Of a stretch of DNA of 35,383 nucleotides, positions 1 to 8,637 are shown in pieces; within the stretch, counting starts at the first letter, position 1, and every line of letters starts with the position of its first letter. Below the pieces are notes generated by a model. The model had not been told where the DNA came from. It was given only the letters and a program-made list of their open reading frames with translations, and ran no database searches. The position numbers and the translations under genes are program-made. This DNA is from Cytophagales bacterium (GTDB lineage: Bacteria; Bacteroidota; Bacteroidia; Cytophagales; Cyclobacteriaceae), in NCBI GenBank assembly GCA_025358885.1, contig JANYHW010000126.1, positions 1 to 35,383 of the forward strand, given 5' to 3'.

Positions 1-944
1 TGAATACGGTTATACTTGTCGGCGGATTCTGTTTGCCAAACAAGCGAATCCGAACACGAATCCCGAAGGTGTCGATCACCAAATTGATTGATGGAGTCTC
101 TCAAAAGCGGGTACCATCGCATGCTGTGTCGTGATGAATCGACCATCACAAATTTTGATCGTGGATTTGCCTTCATAAATAAATCCATATAAGGCAATTG
201 AATGTCCTTCCTGAATATCTCGTCCTTCCCCGCATTGACAATAAAAAAAGGTTTGTTGGAGAGGTTGTTGATGTAAGTAGGCCGCACATTCAATTGTTGC
301 AACGCAGCCAGGGATCCTATGAATGGTGTGATGCAGGACCAGGGAGTGGGATCACAGTTTGCAATAAAAAAAGATCCTATTCCTCCATCCGAAATTCCAG
401 ACAACCGCACATTTCGTTCATCGACATTGTAGTGATCCTTCACCCAGTTCACCAGGGTATTCACGTTTTGCACCTGGACATCACTCCACCACCGCGCCAG
501 CGACCAGCCTGAGGGATAGACTTGAATAACCTGGGAAGTCTTATATCCAACATTGAGGGTGTCAACAAATTGATACACAAAGTCGGGGTTCGTATTCGAC
601 ACGCCTCCATGCAACAAGACACGAAGGGGATATTTTTTGTCTGGCGAATAATCGTAGGGAACAAAAACAAGGCAATTGGGTGGCAAAAGTTCCCCTTGCT
701 GTGGAATCGTAAAAAAACCTTTCCTGACTGCTGAATGATATGGTCTTCCTTGTGCGATCCGGGTATAAACTTCTTGGAAGGTGCACTTTGTATTCAGAAC
801 AGACTTGATGGCTTTTTCCTTTTCACGTGGTGTGGCAGCATCCCAATAGGCGCTCATGGCTTTATCCAGGCTGCCGGGCTGAGCGACCACACATTGAATG
901 CTGATGATGGATAATAAGAGAAGCAGGACGGTAAGTAACCTCAT
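1..944 (-). CDS. Secreted alpha/beta-hydrolase (esterase-like), 3' end outside the window
   Basis: The frame starts with ATG at 944 and stays open for 314 codons to the left edge, so the C-terminus is missing. Residues 1-21 form a signal peptide, with likely cleavage after Val-Val-Ala before Gln-Pro; this resembles a signal peptidase I site more than a lipobox. An HGG segment at 112-114 fits an oxyanion loop, and G-I-S-D-G-G around Ser185 is a nucleophile elbow of the GxSxG type. Asp241 (in AGKDE) and His273 complete a plausible catalytic triad. The layout resembles the PHB-depolymerase or feruloyl-esterase-like branch of alpha/beta-hydrolases; the substrate cannot be told. It is the last of a run of minus-strand genes, separated from the lipoprotein gene upstream by a gap holding a tandem 7-mer. 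Fold: fairly sure. Exact enzyme: unknown. Confidence 0.8.
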   Translation of the reverse strand, partial: MRLLTVLLLLLSIISIQCVVAQPGSLDKAMSAYWDAATPREKEKAIKSVLNTKCTFQEVYTRIAQGRPYHSAVRKGFFTIPQQGELLPPNCLVFVPYDYSPDKKYPLRVLLHGGVSNTNPDFVYQFVDTLNVGYKTSQVIQVYPSGWSLARWWSDVQVQNVNTLVNWVKDHYNVDERNVRLSGISDGGIGSFFIANCDPTPWSCITPFIGSLAALQQLNVRPTYINNLSNKPFFIVNAGKDEIFRKDIQLPYMDLFMKANPRSKFVMVDSSRHSMRWYPLLRDSINQFGDRHLRDSCSDSLVWQTESADKYNRI

Positions 945-976
945 GACTTTGGGAATTCAAACCGACCGATGCCTTA

Positions 977-990
977 GAATGTCGAATGTC
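977..990. repeat. Tandem 7-mer in the gap after the lipoprotein gene
   Basis: The word gaatgtc occurs twice in tandem (977-983 and 984-990) in the 51-base gap between the lipoprotein stop and the hydrolase start. The unit length equals that of the other word arrays. Confidence 0.4.
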
Positions 991-995
991 AAACC

Positions 996-1370
996 TTATG
1001 GCAACGTGCTAAACATTACGGTATTGCTGTAGTATATCTTGGAAAAGTCTTCATTGGCAGCAAAGCCACGGTAATAATAAATGGTGGAAGCAGTAAGGTT
1101 ATCCAACTTAATGCTGAATTTGCGCGGCTCACTGGCTGAACCCAAAACAATTTTATTCTTGGAGGCAACGATCGAGAGATCAGACTGGGTGTCCCACAAA
1201 AATCCAAAGTTGACGGGACGCACAGGGCCAATCGCTTTTATCTCTGCTCCCATCACCACGCTGGTTGCCCCGATCTGTTGTGCGTCATCCGTCACCAGTT
1301 CAGGGGAACTTGCCTCATTGTTTTGGCATCCCAGGATAAATAAAATCAGAATGATGCACCAATTCTTCAT
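996..1370 (-). CDS. Small lipoprotein with fibronectin type III-like domain
   Basis: This 124-residue protein begins with Lys-Asn and a hydrophobic stretch ending in a lipobox (L-G-C), so it should be lipidated and anchored in a membrane facing the periplasm or surface. The rest looks like one fibronectin-III-type beta sandwich: it has the L-x-x-S-T-x-Y-Y-Y-R-G-F-A pattern and ends in Y-S-N-T-V-x-F-S-T, typical of such domains in Bacteroidota surface proteins. A GTG two codons upstream (1376) is possible, but the ATG at 1370 gives the usual Met-Lys signal. A TAnnTTTG-like box (1376-1383) sits directly in front of this ATG, which would make the mRNA nearly leaderless. The stop of the DUF502 gene lies 17 nt upstream. 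Function unknown. Confidence 0.8.
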   Translation of the reverse strand: MKNWCIILILFILGCQNNEASSPELVTDDAQQIGATSVVMGAEIKAIGPVRPVNFGFLWDTQSDLSIVASKNKIVLGSASEPRKFSIKLDNLTASTIYYYRGFAANEDFSKIYYSNTVMFSTLP

Positions 1371-1387
1371 GGTCACAAAGATACGGA

Positions 1388-1951
1388 TCAGGCCTCTCTA
1401 AATCCTGAAATTCCCCCGGAAACAATAAACTTCATAGCGACCGAGCCGGAGATATCCAGTGGCTTTACATTCTCCCTGGAAACGAGGAAATGATCACCGG
1501 CAAAGGCGTAGGACTGCGGGAAATAAACGACCACCATGTCATTCAGCCCAATTTCAGAAAGGTCTGATTGCGTAATAAATCCGATCCGGTGAATGGTATT
1601 TTCCTTATTGATGGTGACCAGCACCGGTTTATTGAACTTTCTTTTGTCCCCGACAAATGCTGCCAGTAAATCCTTTACGGAAGAATAAATCAACTTCACC
1701 AGGGGAATTCTGTTGATCACCTGATCAAACCAATGGGTTGCGGTTTGAAAAGCAAAATTAGTGGTGAAATATCCAAAGACGGTGATGGCAGTCAGAATGA
1801 TCACAAATCCTACTCCGGGATATGGCAAGTCCAGGCGGGTGTCCAGCCATTGAAACGCCTGAATAATAAAATATGCAGTAGCCACCAACGGCACGATGAA
1901 GAGCGTCCCATTGAAGAAATAGCGAACAATCTTACCAATGAGTTTTTTCAT
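1388..1951 (-). CDS. DUF502 family membrane protein
   Basis: The 187-residue protein has two N-terminal transmembrane segments (about residues 13-32 and 45-65) followed by a soluble domain. The pattern G-T-L-F-I-V-P-L-V-A-T-A-Y near the start, then a central R-I-P-L-V-K-L-I-Y and a late F-V-S-G-G-I-S segment are those of the DUF502 family, a widespread integral membrane family of unknown role. Length is close to the family norm of about 200. The gene follows nqrE by 63 bases, but a strong terminator lies in between, so it is probably not transcribed with nqr. It continues into the small lipoprotein gene. Family assignment is good; function is not known. Confidence 0.85.
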   Translation of the reverse strand: MKKLIGKIVRYFFNGTLFIVPLVATAYFIIQAFQWLDTRLDLPYPGVGFVIILTAITVFGYFTTNFAFQTATHWFDQVINRIPLVKLIYSSVKDLLAAFVGDKRKFNKPVLVTINKENTIHRIGFITQSDLSEIGLNDMVVVYFPQSYAFAGDHFLVSRENVKPLDISGSVAMKFIVSGGISGFREA

Positions 1952-1967
1952 GTTTGAAACAAATTAA

Positions 1968-1994
1968 GAAAGGCTTCCTAAAAGGAAGCCTTTC
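1968..1994 (-). terminator. Rho-independent terminator closing the nqrABCDE operon
   Basis: A perfect 12-bp stem (1968-1979 with 1983-1994) with a 3-nt loop lies 21 bases after the nqrE stop. On the minus strand it is followed by a T-rich stretch. It sits between nqrE and the DUF502 gene and is the clearest sign that the nqr transcript ends without nqrF. Confidence 0.85.
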
Positions 1995-2014
1995 CTCATA
2001 AGTTGGTTTTCTGC

Positions 2015-2629
2015 TTAAAGGGTGAAGCCCATGAAACTGAGAAAGCCAAGTGACATGAGGCCTACCAATATAAAGGTGATTCCCAGTCCACGCAACGGCG
2101 CCGGTACGTTGGAATATTTCATTTTCTCACGCACACCGGCCAGGGCTACAATGGCCAGCATCCACCCGATTCCGGAACCCAATCCAAATACAGTTGCCTC
2201 CGCCAGGTTGTAAGGTCTGCCAACCATGAATAATGCCGCACCCAATACCGAGCAATTCACCGCTATCAAGGGAAGGAAAATCCCCAGGGTACCGTACAAT
2301 GCAGGTGAAAATTTTTCCACCGCCATTTCTGTTAACTGGGTGATAGCCGCAATAACCGAGATAAAGACTATAAACTGGAGGAAGCTGATGTCGATATTGG
2401 CATAGTCTTCTCCAAGCCAGGCAAGTGATCCTGCCGTGAGCACGTAATTCTGAATGAGCCAGTTAATCGGCACTGTTATCCCGATCACAAAGATCACGGC
2501 AATACCCAGGCCAAAAGCTGTTTTCACTTTCTTAGAAATGGCAAGGAAGGAGCACATTCCCAGAAAGTATGCGAAAATCATGTTGTCGATAAAAATCGAC
2601 CTGATTCCAATATTAATCAAGTTGTCCAT
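2015..2629 (-). CDS. nqrE: Na+-translocating NADH:quinone reductase subunit E
   Basis: NqrE is a membrane subunit of the Na+-NQR complex, which couples NADH oxidation and quinone reduction to sodium export across the inner membrane. The 204-residue protein has six predicted transmembrane helices and the family's internal pattern, for example [13 protein letters not shown] near residues 16-28 and the A-V-N-C-S-V-L-G segment. These cysteines belong to half-membrane motifs that bind an iron centre between NqrD and NqrE. The ATG at 2629 is preferred over the in-frame TTG two codons earlier, because other NqrE proteins start at this point. It follows nqrD by 9 bases. It is the last nqr gene here; nqrF does not follow. 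Confidence 0.97.
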   Translation of the reverse strand: MDNLINIGIRSIFIDNMIFAYFLGMCSFLAISKKVKTAFGLGIAVIFVIGITVPINWLIQNYVLTAGSLAWLGEDYANIDISFLQFIVFISVIAAITQLTEMAVEKFSPALYGTLGIFLPLIAVNCSVLGAALFMVGRPYNLAEATVFGLGSGIGWMLAIVALAGVREKMKYSNVPAPLRGLGITFILVGLMSLGFLSFMGFTL

Positions 2630-2638
2630 AACCAAAAA

Positions 2639-3310
2639 TTAATGTGACTCCCGATAACCATTCAACGTACGCTGTACCCAGATAATAGAACCAAGCAATA
2701 TGCAGGCCCCGGCCGGCAACAGCAACAAGCCGTTTCCCTGATAGGGAATGCCCATAGACGCAAATACCTTGAATCCAAAAAGGGAACCTGCTCCGAAAAG
2801 CTCACGAACAAAGGCCAGGATCATCAGGATCATTCCGTATCCCAATCCATTGCCCATCCCATCAAGGAAGGAAGGCCAGGGCTTATTGGCCATGGCAAAG
2901 GCTTCCAGCCGGCCCATCACAATGCAATTGGTAATGATCAAGCCGACAAAGACCGAAAGTTGTTTGGACACATCATACACATAGGCTTTCAATATCTGGT
3001 CAACCATAATTACCCACAATGAAACGATGGCCAGCTGAACGATAATCCGGATACGGGAAGGTATGGTGTTGCGCAAGGCGGAGATGGCCACGTTGGAGCA
3101 CGCTGTCACAATGGTAAGACCCAGCGACATGACGAATGCGGGCTTCATCTGTGTAGTTACGGCCAGCGCGGAGCAGACTCCGAGTATCTGTACCGTTACA
3201 GGGTTATCAATATCCAATGGATTGGATATCAACTTGCGGTTCTTCTTGGAAAAGAGCGGCTCAGCCTTCTTCTCTACAACTTCTTCGACCACGGCTGCTT
3301 CTGTACTCAT
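2639..3310 (-). CDS. nqrD: Na+-translocating NADH:quinone reductase subunit D
   Basis: NqrD is the membrane partner of NqrE in Na+-NQR; together they shape the intramembrane iron site and part of the Na+ path. The 223-residue protein has a short hydrophilic N-terminus and then six hydrophobic segments. Diagnostic stretches are [17 protein letters not shown] and [12 protein letters not shown], each with the conserved cysteine. It is slightly longer than the proteobacterial protein (about 210) because of an acidic N-terminal extension. Its ATG overlaps the nqrC stop (ATGA), implying translational coupling. Confidence 0.97.
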   Translation of the reverse strand: MSTEAAVVEEVVEKKAEPLFSKKNRKLISNPLDIDNPVTVQILGVCSALAVTTQMKPAFVMSLGLTIVTACSNVAISALRNTIPSRIRIIVQLAIVSLWVIMVDQILKAYVYDVSKQLSVFVGLIITNCIVMGRLEAFAMANKPWPSFLDGMGNGLGYGMILMILAFVRELFGAGSLFGFKVFASMGIPYQGNGLLLLPAGACILLGSIIWVQRTLNGYRESH

Positions 3311-4032
3311 AAAGATGATGTTTTGTTAGCGTCAGTGTTCTTCTTCAAATACTTTTCATAACAGGCAAGGTAATCCTTCAACATGTTGTTCACTCCCTTG
3401 CCGGTCAATGTGGCACCCGACATGCCATCCACTTTGTGCGGACTGTCTGCATAATCGTGCCCCTCACCTTTCTGGATGGTGATCGATACCAGGTTGCCAT
3501 TATCAAAGATGGACTTGCCCTTATAGCGTTCCTGGATTTCTTCCGATTCAATTCTTGCACCGAGCCCAGGGGTCTCTCCTGCGTGTTGAAACTTAACACC
3601 TTGTACGGTATTGAAGTCAGATTTCACGGCGACAAAGCCCCAGATATTGTTCCACAAACCATAACCATAAACAGGCATTACGGCATATTCCACTTTGTTG
3701 GAATCATTCCGGAACTCATACACCGGAAGCAGCCTGTCCTTCGGTGCCTTCTTGTATTGCACCGCGACCACGACATCTTCCGGTTTCAGTCCGTCCTTAA
3801 CATTACCATCAAAATCGATTACAAAACCATTGACCTTCTTTGCATAGATTTCATTGATGTTGTCCTCCTTGTTGAGGGTCAGCACAGAAGAAAGAATATT
3901 TTGCTTCTGCTCCATGGCAATGTTTGCATCCTGCTTTTCTTTCAGGCTCGTGGAAGCGAAGGCAAGCAGACCGCCGCACACTACGGTAATGGCGGCGGAG
4001 TATAAAATGATGTAGGTATTAGACTGTCGCAC
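3307..4032 (-). CDS. nqrC: Na+-translocating NADH:quinone reductase subunit C (covalent FMN)
   Basis: NqrC carries a covalently bound FMN on the periplasmic side of Na+-NQR. The 241-residue protein has one N-terminal membrane helix (about 7-27) and an FMN-binding domain ending in S-G-A-T-L-T at 205-210. Thr208 is the expected phosphoester attachment site, made by the ApbE flavin transferase, which is not encoded in this window. The start is GTG at 4032: no ATG occurs until residue 40, inside the conserved region. The gene overlaps the end of nqrB by 14 nt and its own stop overlaps the nqrD start, so it is tightly coupled on both sides. Confidence 0.97.
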   Translation of the reverse strand: MRQSNTYIILYSAAITVVCGGLLAFASTSLKEKQDANIAMEQKQNILSSVLTLNKEDNINEIYAKKVNGFVIDFDGNVKDGLKPEDVVVAVQYKKAPKDRLLPVYEFRNDSNKVEYAVMPVYGYGLWNNIWGFVAVKSDFNTVQGVKFQHAGETPGLGARIESEEIQERYKGKSIFDNGNLVSITIQKGEGHDYADSPHKVDGMSGATLTGKGVNNMLKDYLACYEKYLKKNTDANKTSSL

Positions 4033-5212
4033 GTTGTATTCTCCTTTTTTTGTTTGCAGATACTACAAAATAATCAATCAGCGGGGCGAAAACGTTCATC
4101 AACAAGATCGCCAGCATGATACCTTCCGGATAGGCGGGGTTATACACCCGCACAAGTACCGTAAACACTCCGATGAGGAATCCATAGAACCATTTTCCTG
4201 TTTCTGTCTGTGCCGCCGTCACGGGATCAGTAGCCATAAACACCGCCCCAAAAGCCAGTCCGCCGATAACCAGATGGTAGTGTGCTGGCATCTGAGAAAA
4301 TGGTGATGTGCCTACTGCGTTCAGAAAGAGTCCCATTCCGAAGGCTCCGGCAAAAACACTTACAATGATTTTCCAACTGCCGACACCTGAAATCACGAGG
4401 ATGGCCGCGCCAATGAGACACATTAACGTGGAGGTTTCCCCGATACAACCAGGCATCACACCTAAGAACATATTCCAAAAATTATAAATTCCATCTGCCC
4501 ATCCTGCACCAAAAGAATTCAGGTCGTTGACCACATTTCCCGTTGATTGGGCGGCGAGAGCAAGGGGTGTGGCCCCGGAGTACCCGGAAACCATCTTTGC
4601 CCCATCGCCCAAATAAGTCCAAACCTCACCCGAAATCTGGGATGGATAAGCAAAGTATAGAAACGCACGGGCGGTAAGCGCAACGTTCAATACATTCATT
4701 CCGGTGCCTCCAAATGCTTCCTTCCCAATGACCACAGCAAAAGCCGTAGCAATGGCTACCTGCCAAAGGGGAATGCTCGCCGGCATTACCAGGGGGATCA
4801 GCATGCCTGTAACAAGGAACCCCTCATTCACCGGGTGTCTTCTAAGGGTGGCGAAAACAAACTCGATCCCCAAGCCGACAGCATAGGACACAACGATGAT
4901 AGGAACAGTTCTGACCAGCCCAATCCAGAATTTCTCACCAAAGGTTCCCGTTTGTCCAAGGGCGACAAAGTGTTGCTGACCTACATTCCACATGCCGAAA
5001 ATCAAACACGGCAGCATGGCGATAACAACCGTCATCATGAGTCTCTTCAAATCGACCGCATCGCGGACTTGCACACCCTTCACTTCGGTCGTGGTGTTGG
5101 GAGAAAACAAAAAGGTATCAAACGCCTCATAGGCAAAATAATACTTCTCCAATTTTCCGCCCTTCTCAAAATTATGCCTGACTGAATCAAGCTGTTTTCT
5201 CAAAAAATTCAT
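4019..5212 (-). CDS. nqrB: Na+-translocating NADH:quinone reductase subunit B (covalent FMN)
   Basis: NqrB is the main membrane subunit of Na+-NQR, carrying covalent FMN and riboflavin and thought to hold the Na+ channel and quinone site. The 397-residue protein is multi-pass. The flavin attachment motif S-G-A-T-P-L-A sits at 212-218, with Thr215 the expected FMN-linked residue. Other family hallmarks are E-A-F-G-G-T-G-M-N-V-L-N-V-A-L-T-A-R around 165-182 and A-T-D-P-V-T-A-A near the C-terminus. Length matches the family (about 400-415). It follows nqrA by 8 bases and overlaps nqrC. Confidence 0.97.
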   Translation of the reverse strand: MNFLRKQLDSVRHNFEKGGKLEKYYFAYEAFDTFLFSPNTTTEVKGVQVRDAVDLKRLMMTVVIAMLPCLIFGMWNVGQQHFVALGQTGTFGEKFWIGLVRTVPIIVVSYAVGLGIEFVFATLRRHPVNEGFLVTGMLIPLVMPASIPLWQVAIATAFAVVIGKEAFGGTGMNVLNVALTARAFLYFAYPSQISGEVWTYLGDGAKMVSGYSGATPLALAAQSTGNVVNDLNSFGAGWADGIYNFWNMFLGVMPGCIGETSTLMCLIGAAILVISGVGSWKIIVSVFAGAFGMGLFLNAVGTSPFSQMPAHYHLVIGGLAFGAVFMATDPVTAAQTETGKWFYGFLIGVFTVLVRVYNPAYPEGIMLAILLMNVFAPLIDYFVVSANKKRRIQRATV

Positions 5213-5220
5213 ATACGCTC

Positions 5221-6585
5221 TTAACTCGTTCTGATCAAGTCTAAACCTTCGCGGAGTATCTCCTGCACATTGTGCTTGGACACATCTACAAATTCACAAA
5301 GGGCGAGGTCCTCTTCGATGACCTCATAAATTCCAAGTGCCTCCATCTCATCAATATCCTCCGCTAAAATACTTTTGATCAAATGAGTCGGGAGAATGTC
5401 CATGGGGACTACCTTTTCAAAGACGCCCGTTTCCACAAAGGCGCGTGGCTCTCCGTGTGTATTGGTGTCCAGTTTGAATTCCTTGTACGGCGTGAGAAAG
5501 GAGAATAACCCCCACGCGCGATGCATACTCAATTTGTTGGCCCCCGGGGTGATCCAACCAATAAATTCATGGTGATTGCCTTCGGGCAATATGGTCAGTT
5601 GCTGATCGTAAAATCCAAGATGGCCGTCTGCACCTATGTTGGTTCCCGTAAGGGCGTTTCCCGAAATGAACCTTACATTCTCGCTGAGAAGATTGTTGGC
5701 CACAAGCTTTTTGATGGATGCGCCGGTTACTGACTTGTAGTATTGTGGTGTTTTCACTTCGGACCCCACGACAGCAACAACCCGGGAGGCATCATAAATT
5801 CCGTTGGCGAATAGTTTCCCGATTTGAATTACCCCGAATGGGTTTATCGTCCAAACAATATCTCCTTTGTTGATTGGATCAAGATGGTGAATTTGAACAC
5901 CGGTGCACCCTACCGGATGAGGACCAGAAAATTTGTTTACCTCAGCTCCCTTCACCTGGGAGAATACTGTTGATATCTCACTGGTGGTATGGGTATTCAC
6001 ATTGACCACACCGGACGTAAGCTTCCTGAGCACATCTACACCTACCTGGAAAAACTGGTCTTGTCCACGAAATAAAATACTATAATCAGGGGCCAGTGGA
6101 CTGGTGTCGAAGGCCGATATGTGGATGGCCTTGGGAACCATGGCAGGATCCGCAATGATGCCAAATGGTCTTTGAATGAAATTGAGCCACACGCCGGAAG
6201 CCAGTAACTGACCCTTGATCTCATCGACGGAGAGGTTGGCGATTTCGGACACCGTGTACTTTCTGAAATTCTCATGGTCGCTCTTCTTGTCGGCCAGGAT
6301 TTTCACTTCCAGTAGTTTCCGTTTCTCTCCCCGCTTAATTTCCACGACCTCCCCGCTGACGGGAGCAGTAAATACTATTTTTTCAAACTTTTTATCATGA
6401 AACAGCGCCGTTCCGGCCTTCACCGTGTCTCCCTCTTTTACCATGACCTTCGGCATGTACACGCCATGAAAATCGGTTGGTTTTATGGAGACCGTTTCGG
6501 GAGGTTCTACCTCGGCTATTTTTGGAGATGCTTTCCCCGCCAGATTGATTGTAAATCCTTTCTTGAGACGAATAAATTTGCCCAT
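5221..6585 (-). CDS. nqrA: Na+-translocating NADH:quinone reductase subunit A
   Basis: NqrA is the cytoplasmic-side, cofactor-poor subunit of Na+-NQR that contacts ubiquinone or menaquinone analogues. The 454-residue protein starts with the usual K-F-I-R-L-K-K-G-F and G-K-A motif and contains H-T-T-S-E-I around 205 and the G-P-H-P-V-G-C segment near 227. An in-frame TTG at 6600 exists, but the ATG at 6585 is the standard start. It is the first gene of nqrABCDE and is preceded by a well-formed Bacteroidota promoter at 6621-6649. Confidence 0.96.
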   Translation of the reverse strand: MGKFIRLKKGFTINLAGKASPKIAEVEPPETVSIKPTDFHGVYMPKVMVKEGDTVKAGTALFHDKKFEKIVFTAPVSGEVVEIKRGEKRKLLEVKILADKKSDHENFRKYTVSEIANLSVDEIKGQLLASGVWLNFIQRPFGIIADPAMVPKAIHISAFDTSPLAPDYSILFRGQDQFFQVGVDVLRKLTSGVVNVNTHTTSEISTVFSQVKGAEVNKFSGPHPVGCTGVQIHHLDPINKGDIVWTINPFGVIQIGKLFANGIYDASRVVAVVGSEVKTPQYYKSVTGASIKKLVANNLLSENVRFISGNALTGTNIGADGHLGFYDQQLTILPEGNHHEFIGWITPGANKLSMHRAWGLFSFLTPYKEFKLDTNTHGEPRAFVETGVFEKVVPMDILPTHLIKSILAEDIDEMEALGIYEVIEEDLALCEFVDVSKHNVQEILREGLDLIRTS

Positions 6586-6620
6586 GGATGTAAGTGGCAA
6601 CGATGAAAATTAGGCCGGGG

Positions 6621-6649
6621 CAAAATTAGCAATTATCCTTGCCCGGCAA
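6621..6649 (-). promoter_or_regulatory. Promoter of the nqr operon
   Basis: On the minus strand TAATTTTG (6621-6628) matches the Bacteroidota -7 consensus TAnnTTTG, and TTG (6647-6649) sits 18 nt upstream as the -33 element. The implied transcript starts about 29 nt before the nqrA ATG. Confidence 0.65.
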
Positions 6650-6698
6650 GCGGTTTTAGGGCATTTGTTGGATGTTTTTACTTTAACGGAATGCTCCC

Positions 6699-7385
6699 TT
6701 ATTTTTTTTTGGTAAGCATTTTACCGACAGCCAGCCGGACCACTTCATCCACCTCTTCATCAATGGTTATGGCGGTAGTATCTATTTCGGTGGCGCCTGC
6801 CGCTTTTCGCAATGGACTCTCCTGGCGGGTGCTGTCAATTTCATCGCGCTTCAAAAGATTTCCCACGATCGTGTCGATATCTATCATCTCGTCCCTGTCC
6901 AATAACTCTTTTTGGCGTCGGAATGCCCGAACCAGGATGTCGGCTGTGAGGAATACCTTAAGCTCTGCCTCTGGAAACACCACGGTCCCGATATCGCGGC
7001 CATCCATCACTATTGATCTTTCCTTCCCCATTCGACGTTGCTGATCCACCATGGCATGTCTTACCACAGCCAGGGTACTTACCTGGCTGACGAACTCAGA
7101 TACGCGCATGTCACGAATTTCCTTTTCCACATTAAGGTTGTTCAGGAACGTCTCCGTTTTTCCTTTTGCATTAACCTTGAAAGATATTTTTATTTCATCC
7201 AGCGCCAATTGTATTTCCTTCGGATTGGTCAGGGAGATGTGGTGGTCCAGAAAGTAAAGTGTCACTGCCCGGTACATGGCGCCGGAATCGATGTATCGAT
7301 AGCCCAATATTTTCGCCACTTCCTTTGCCGTAGTACTTTTGCCACAAGCCGAGAATCCATCAATGGCAATAATGATCTTCTTCAT
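6699..7385 (-). CDS. cmk: Cytidylate kinase
   Basis: Cmk phosphorylates CMP and dCMP with ATP to CDP and dCDP in the cytoplasm. The 228-residue protein has the P-loop G-F-S-A-C-G-K-S-T at 10-18, Y-I-D-S-G-A-M-Y-R-A substrate-binding motif following it, and D-G-R-D-I-G-T in the middle. Length is normal for the family. Its ATG lies one base after the stop of the tiny lipoprotein gene, so the two are probably translated together. No terminator is obvious between cmk and the nqr promoter downstream. Confidence 0.96.
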   Translation of the reverse strand: MKKIIIAIDGFSACGKSTTAKEVAKILGYRYIDSGAMYRAVTLYFLDHHISLTNPKEIQLALDEIKISFKVNAKGKTETFLNNLNVEKEIRDMRVSEFVSQVSTLAVVRHAMVDQQRRMGKERSIVMDGRDIGTVVFPEAELKVFLTADILVRAFRRQKELLDRDEMIDIDTIVGNLLKRDEIDSTRQESPLRKAAGATEIDTTAITIDEEVDEVVRLAVGKMLTKKK

Positions 7386-7386
7386 G

Positions 7387-7524
7387 TCAGCAATCTTTCA
7401 TCGGACATGGAATCGGCTTTCCGGGCTTTAGCTTCTTGTGGGCATGGTTATTCGATGCGCATGACACCACCAGGGCAACGCCCACAAGAATAATTGCAGA
7501 TCGGATGTATTTATTAAAGATCAT
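7387..7524 (-). CDS. Tiny (45 aa) predicted lipoprotein upstream of cmk
   Basis: The frame starts with ATG at 7524 and stops with TGA at 7389-7387, one base before the cmk ATG. The product has a basic N-terminus, a hydrophobic stretch and a lipobox ending V-V-S-C near residue 24; the mature part would be only about 22 residues. It is rich in His and Lys and ends in a short Cys-Pro-Met-Lys-Asp-Cys tail, so it could bind metal, but that is inference. A -7-like box at 7539-7546 sits just upstream, making this the first gene of the cmk transcript. I do not recognise a named family. The signal, lipobox, tight coupling and promoter make a real gene likely. Confidence 0.65.
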   Translation of the reverse strand: MIFNKYIRSAIILVGVALVVSCASNNHAHKKLKPGKPIPCPMKDC

Positions 7525-7538
7525 GGTGTGTTCGATTT

Positions 7539-7546
7539 CAAAAATA
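7539..7546 (-). promoter_or_regulatory. -7 promoter box upstream of the tiny lipoprotein and cmk
   Basis: TATTTTTG on the minus strand matches TAnnTTTG and ends 15 nt before the ATG at 7524. No convincing TTG was found at the -33 spacing, so this is a half-supported promoter. Confidence 0.4.
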
Positions 7547-7606
7547 GGACATTTGGAAGGGCTAAGGCTGCTTCCTTATTAATTTCTTTGGTCTGTAGTT
7601 TCCTGG

Positions 7607-8296
7607 TTAAGTCTCTGTCTTGCCATGATGGTTCATCCGGAACCCGATCTTTTCTCCCGCCCCAAGTTCTTGCGTCTTCTCCAATTTCTGATGGAGGGTA
7701 ATGAATTTAACCTGCGGATAAGGAGGAGCCATCAAATCATTCTCAATCGCCAGGGTCAAGGCAAGTTTAACCAGAATATTCAAGTCAGGCTCGGTAATGG
7801 CCTGCGGGGAGATATTGCTTAACACACGGCCGAGCTTTCCTTCACCCTCCACTATATATCTTCCTTCATGATTGATCAGCAACCTCGCCAGCAGGTAGCC
7901 CGGGTCATTGATCCGGTTAAACTTTATTGAATCCGACATGAAGTTATAAATCATGATCTGACCAAAGTACCTGTTGATTTCATTCTCTTTGATATAAACT
8001 TCTTTCATAACCTCACTATCTTCTTCGAAGGTGACGATGTTGGTGTGAAGCACAAAAATGAGCAGGTCGCCCGCCAATTTGACCTGGAACTCGTGGTCAT
8101 TGATTTTTTTGAAGTCCACCGTTACATCGTGGTCGCTGGGTTTGGACTTTTTCTTCAGTTCACCCGCCACCCTCTTGGATTCCTTCGACAGGGATTCAAA
8201 GGAGGAAATGAGCTTCTTGTAGGTAATCTGTTTCGCGGTGGATTTGTTTTCCAACATGCGCTGGATTCTGTCCAGCGGGTCTTGCTCACTTTCCAT
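7607..8296 (-). CDS. Conserved hypothetical cytoplasmic protein
   Basis: The 229-residue protein has no signal peptide or membrane segment. Residues 1-65 are helical and charged, with a lysine-rich run, and look like a short coiled coil. The middle (about 70-170) alternates beta-like segments such as F-Q-V-K-L-A-G-D-L-L-I-F-V-L-H-T-N, and the C-terminus is again charged. I do not recognise a named domain. The ATG at 8296 is the only good start. It is transcribed away from the coiled-coil gene at 8349, the two starts being 52 bases apart, so they share a divergent promoter region. Function unknown. Confidence 0.75.
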   Translation of the reverse strand: MESEQDPLDRIQRMLENKSTAKQITYKKLISSFESLSKESKRVAGELKKKSKPSDHDVTVDFKKINDHEFQVKLAGDLLIFVLHTNIVTFEEDSEVMKEVYIKENEINRYFGQIMIYNFMSDSIKFNRINDPGYLLARLLINHEGRYIVEGEGKLGRVLSNISPQAITEPDLNILVKLALTLAIENDLMAPPYPQVKFITLHQKLEKTQELGAGEKIGFRMNHHGKTET

Positions 8297-8348
8297 GGCT
8301 ATTTAGTTTAAAGTCTGTAATTTAGGGAATCAATAACAATCCAAAAGC

Positions 8349-8630
8349 ATGGAACCCAATCAGGAAGGAAAGGCCGAAAAATTCTTTAAGGATTTTGGCA
8401 AAAAACTAGATGTTTTCTTGGCAGAGGCCAAAGACGCCGGTTCACGGGCGGAGGTCGATCTCAGGAAGAAATATGAAGAACTTAAAGTCTCAGCCGAAAA
8501 GTTGAAGGCAGACACCCAAAACAAGGAACGGTGGAAAGAGGTTGAGATGAGCCTGAAAAAGGCGGCCGAAGAATTAGAGAAAGCGGCGAAGGCGGCGTTC
8601 AGGAAACCCAAACAAGAAGGACAACAATAG
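8349..8630 (+). CDS. Small charged coiled-coil protein
   Basis: The 93-residue protein is almost entirely Lys, Glu, Ala and Leu, with hydrophobic residues spaced as in a long amphipathic helix from about 15 to 85; it should form a coiled coil. There is no signal peptide or membrane segment, so it is probably cytoplasmic. Its composition recalls small Bacteroidota helical proteins of unknown role, and histone-like or stress-induced helical proteins, but no motif fixes a function. It is the only plus-strand gene in the left 26 kb and faces the MATE gene tail to tail; a 7-nt-period array fills the convergent gap. Confidence 0.75.
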   Translation: MEPNQEGKAEKFFKDFGKKLDVFLAEAKDAGSRAEVDLRKKYEELKVSAEKLKADTQNKERWKEVEMSLKKAAEELEKAAKAAFRKPKQEGQQ

Positions 8631-8637
8631 GAATTTT

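Noticed and set aside
198-786. Short frames on both strands near the left edge
   Set aside because: They lie inside the minus-strand hydrolase frame, which is open over 314 codons with a signal peptide and a catalytic triad.
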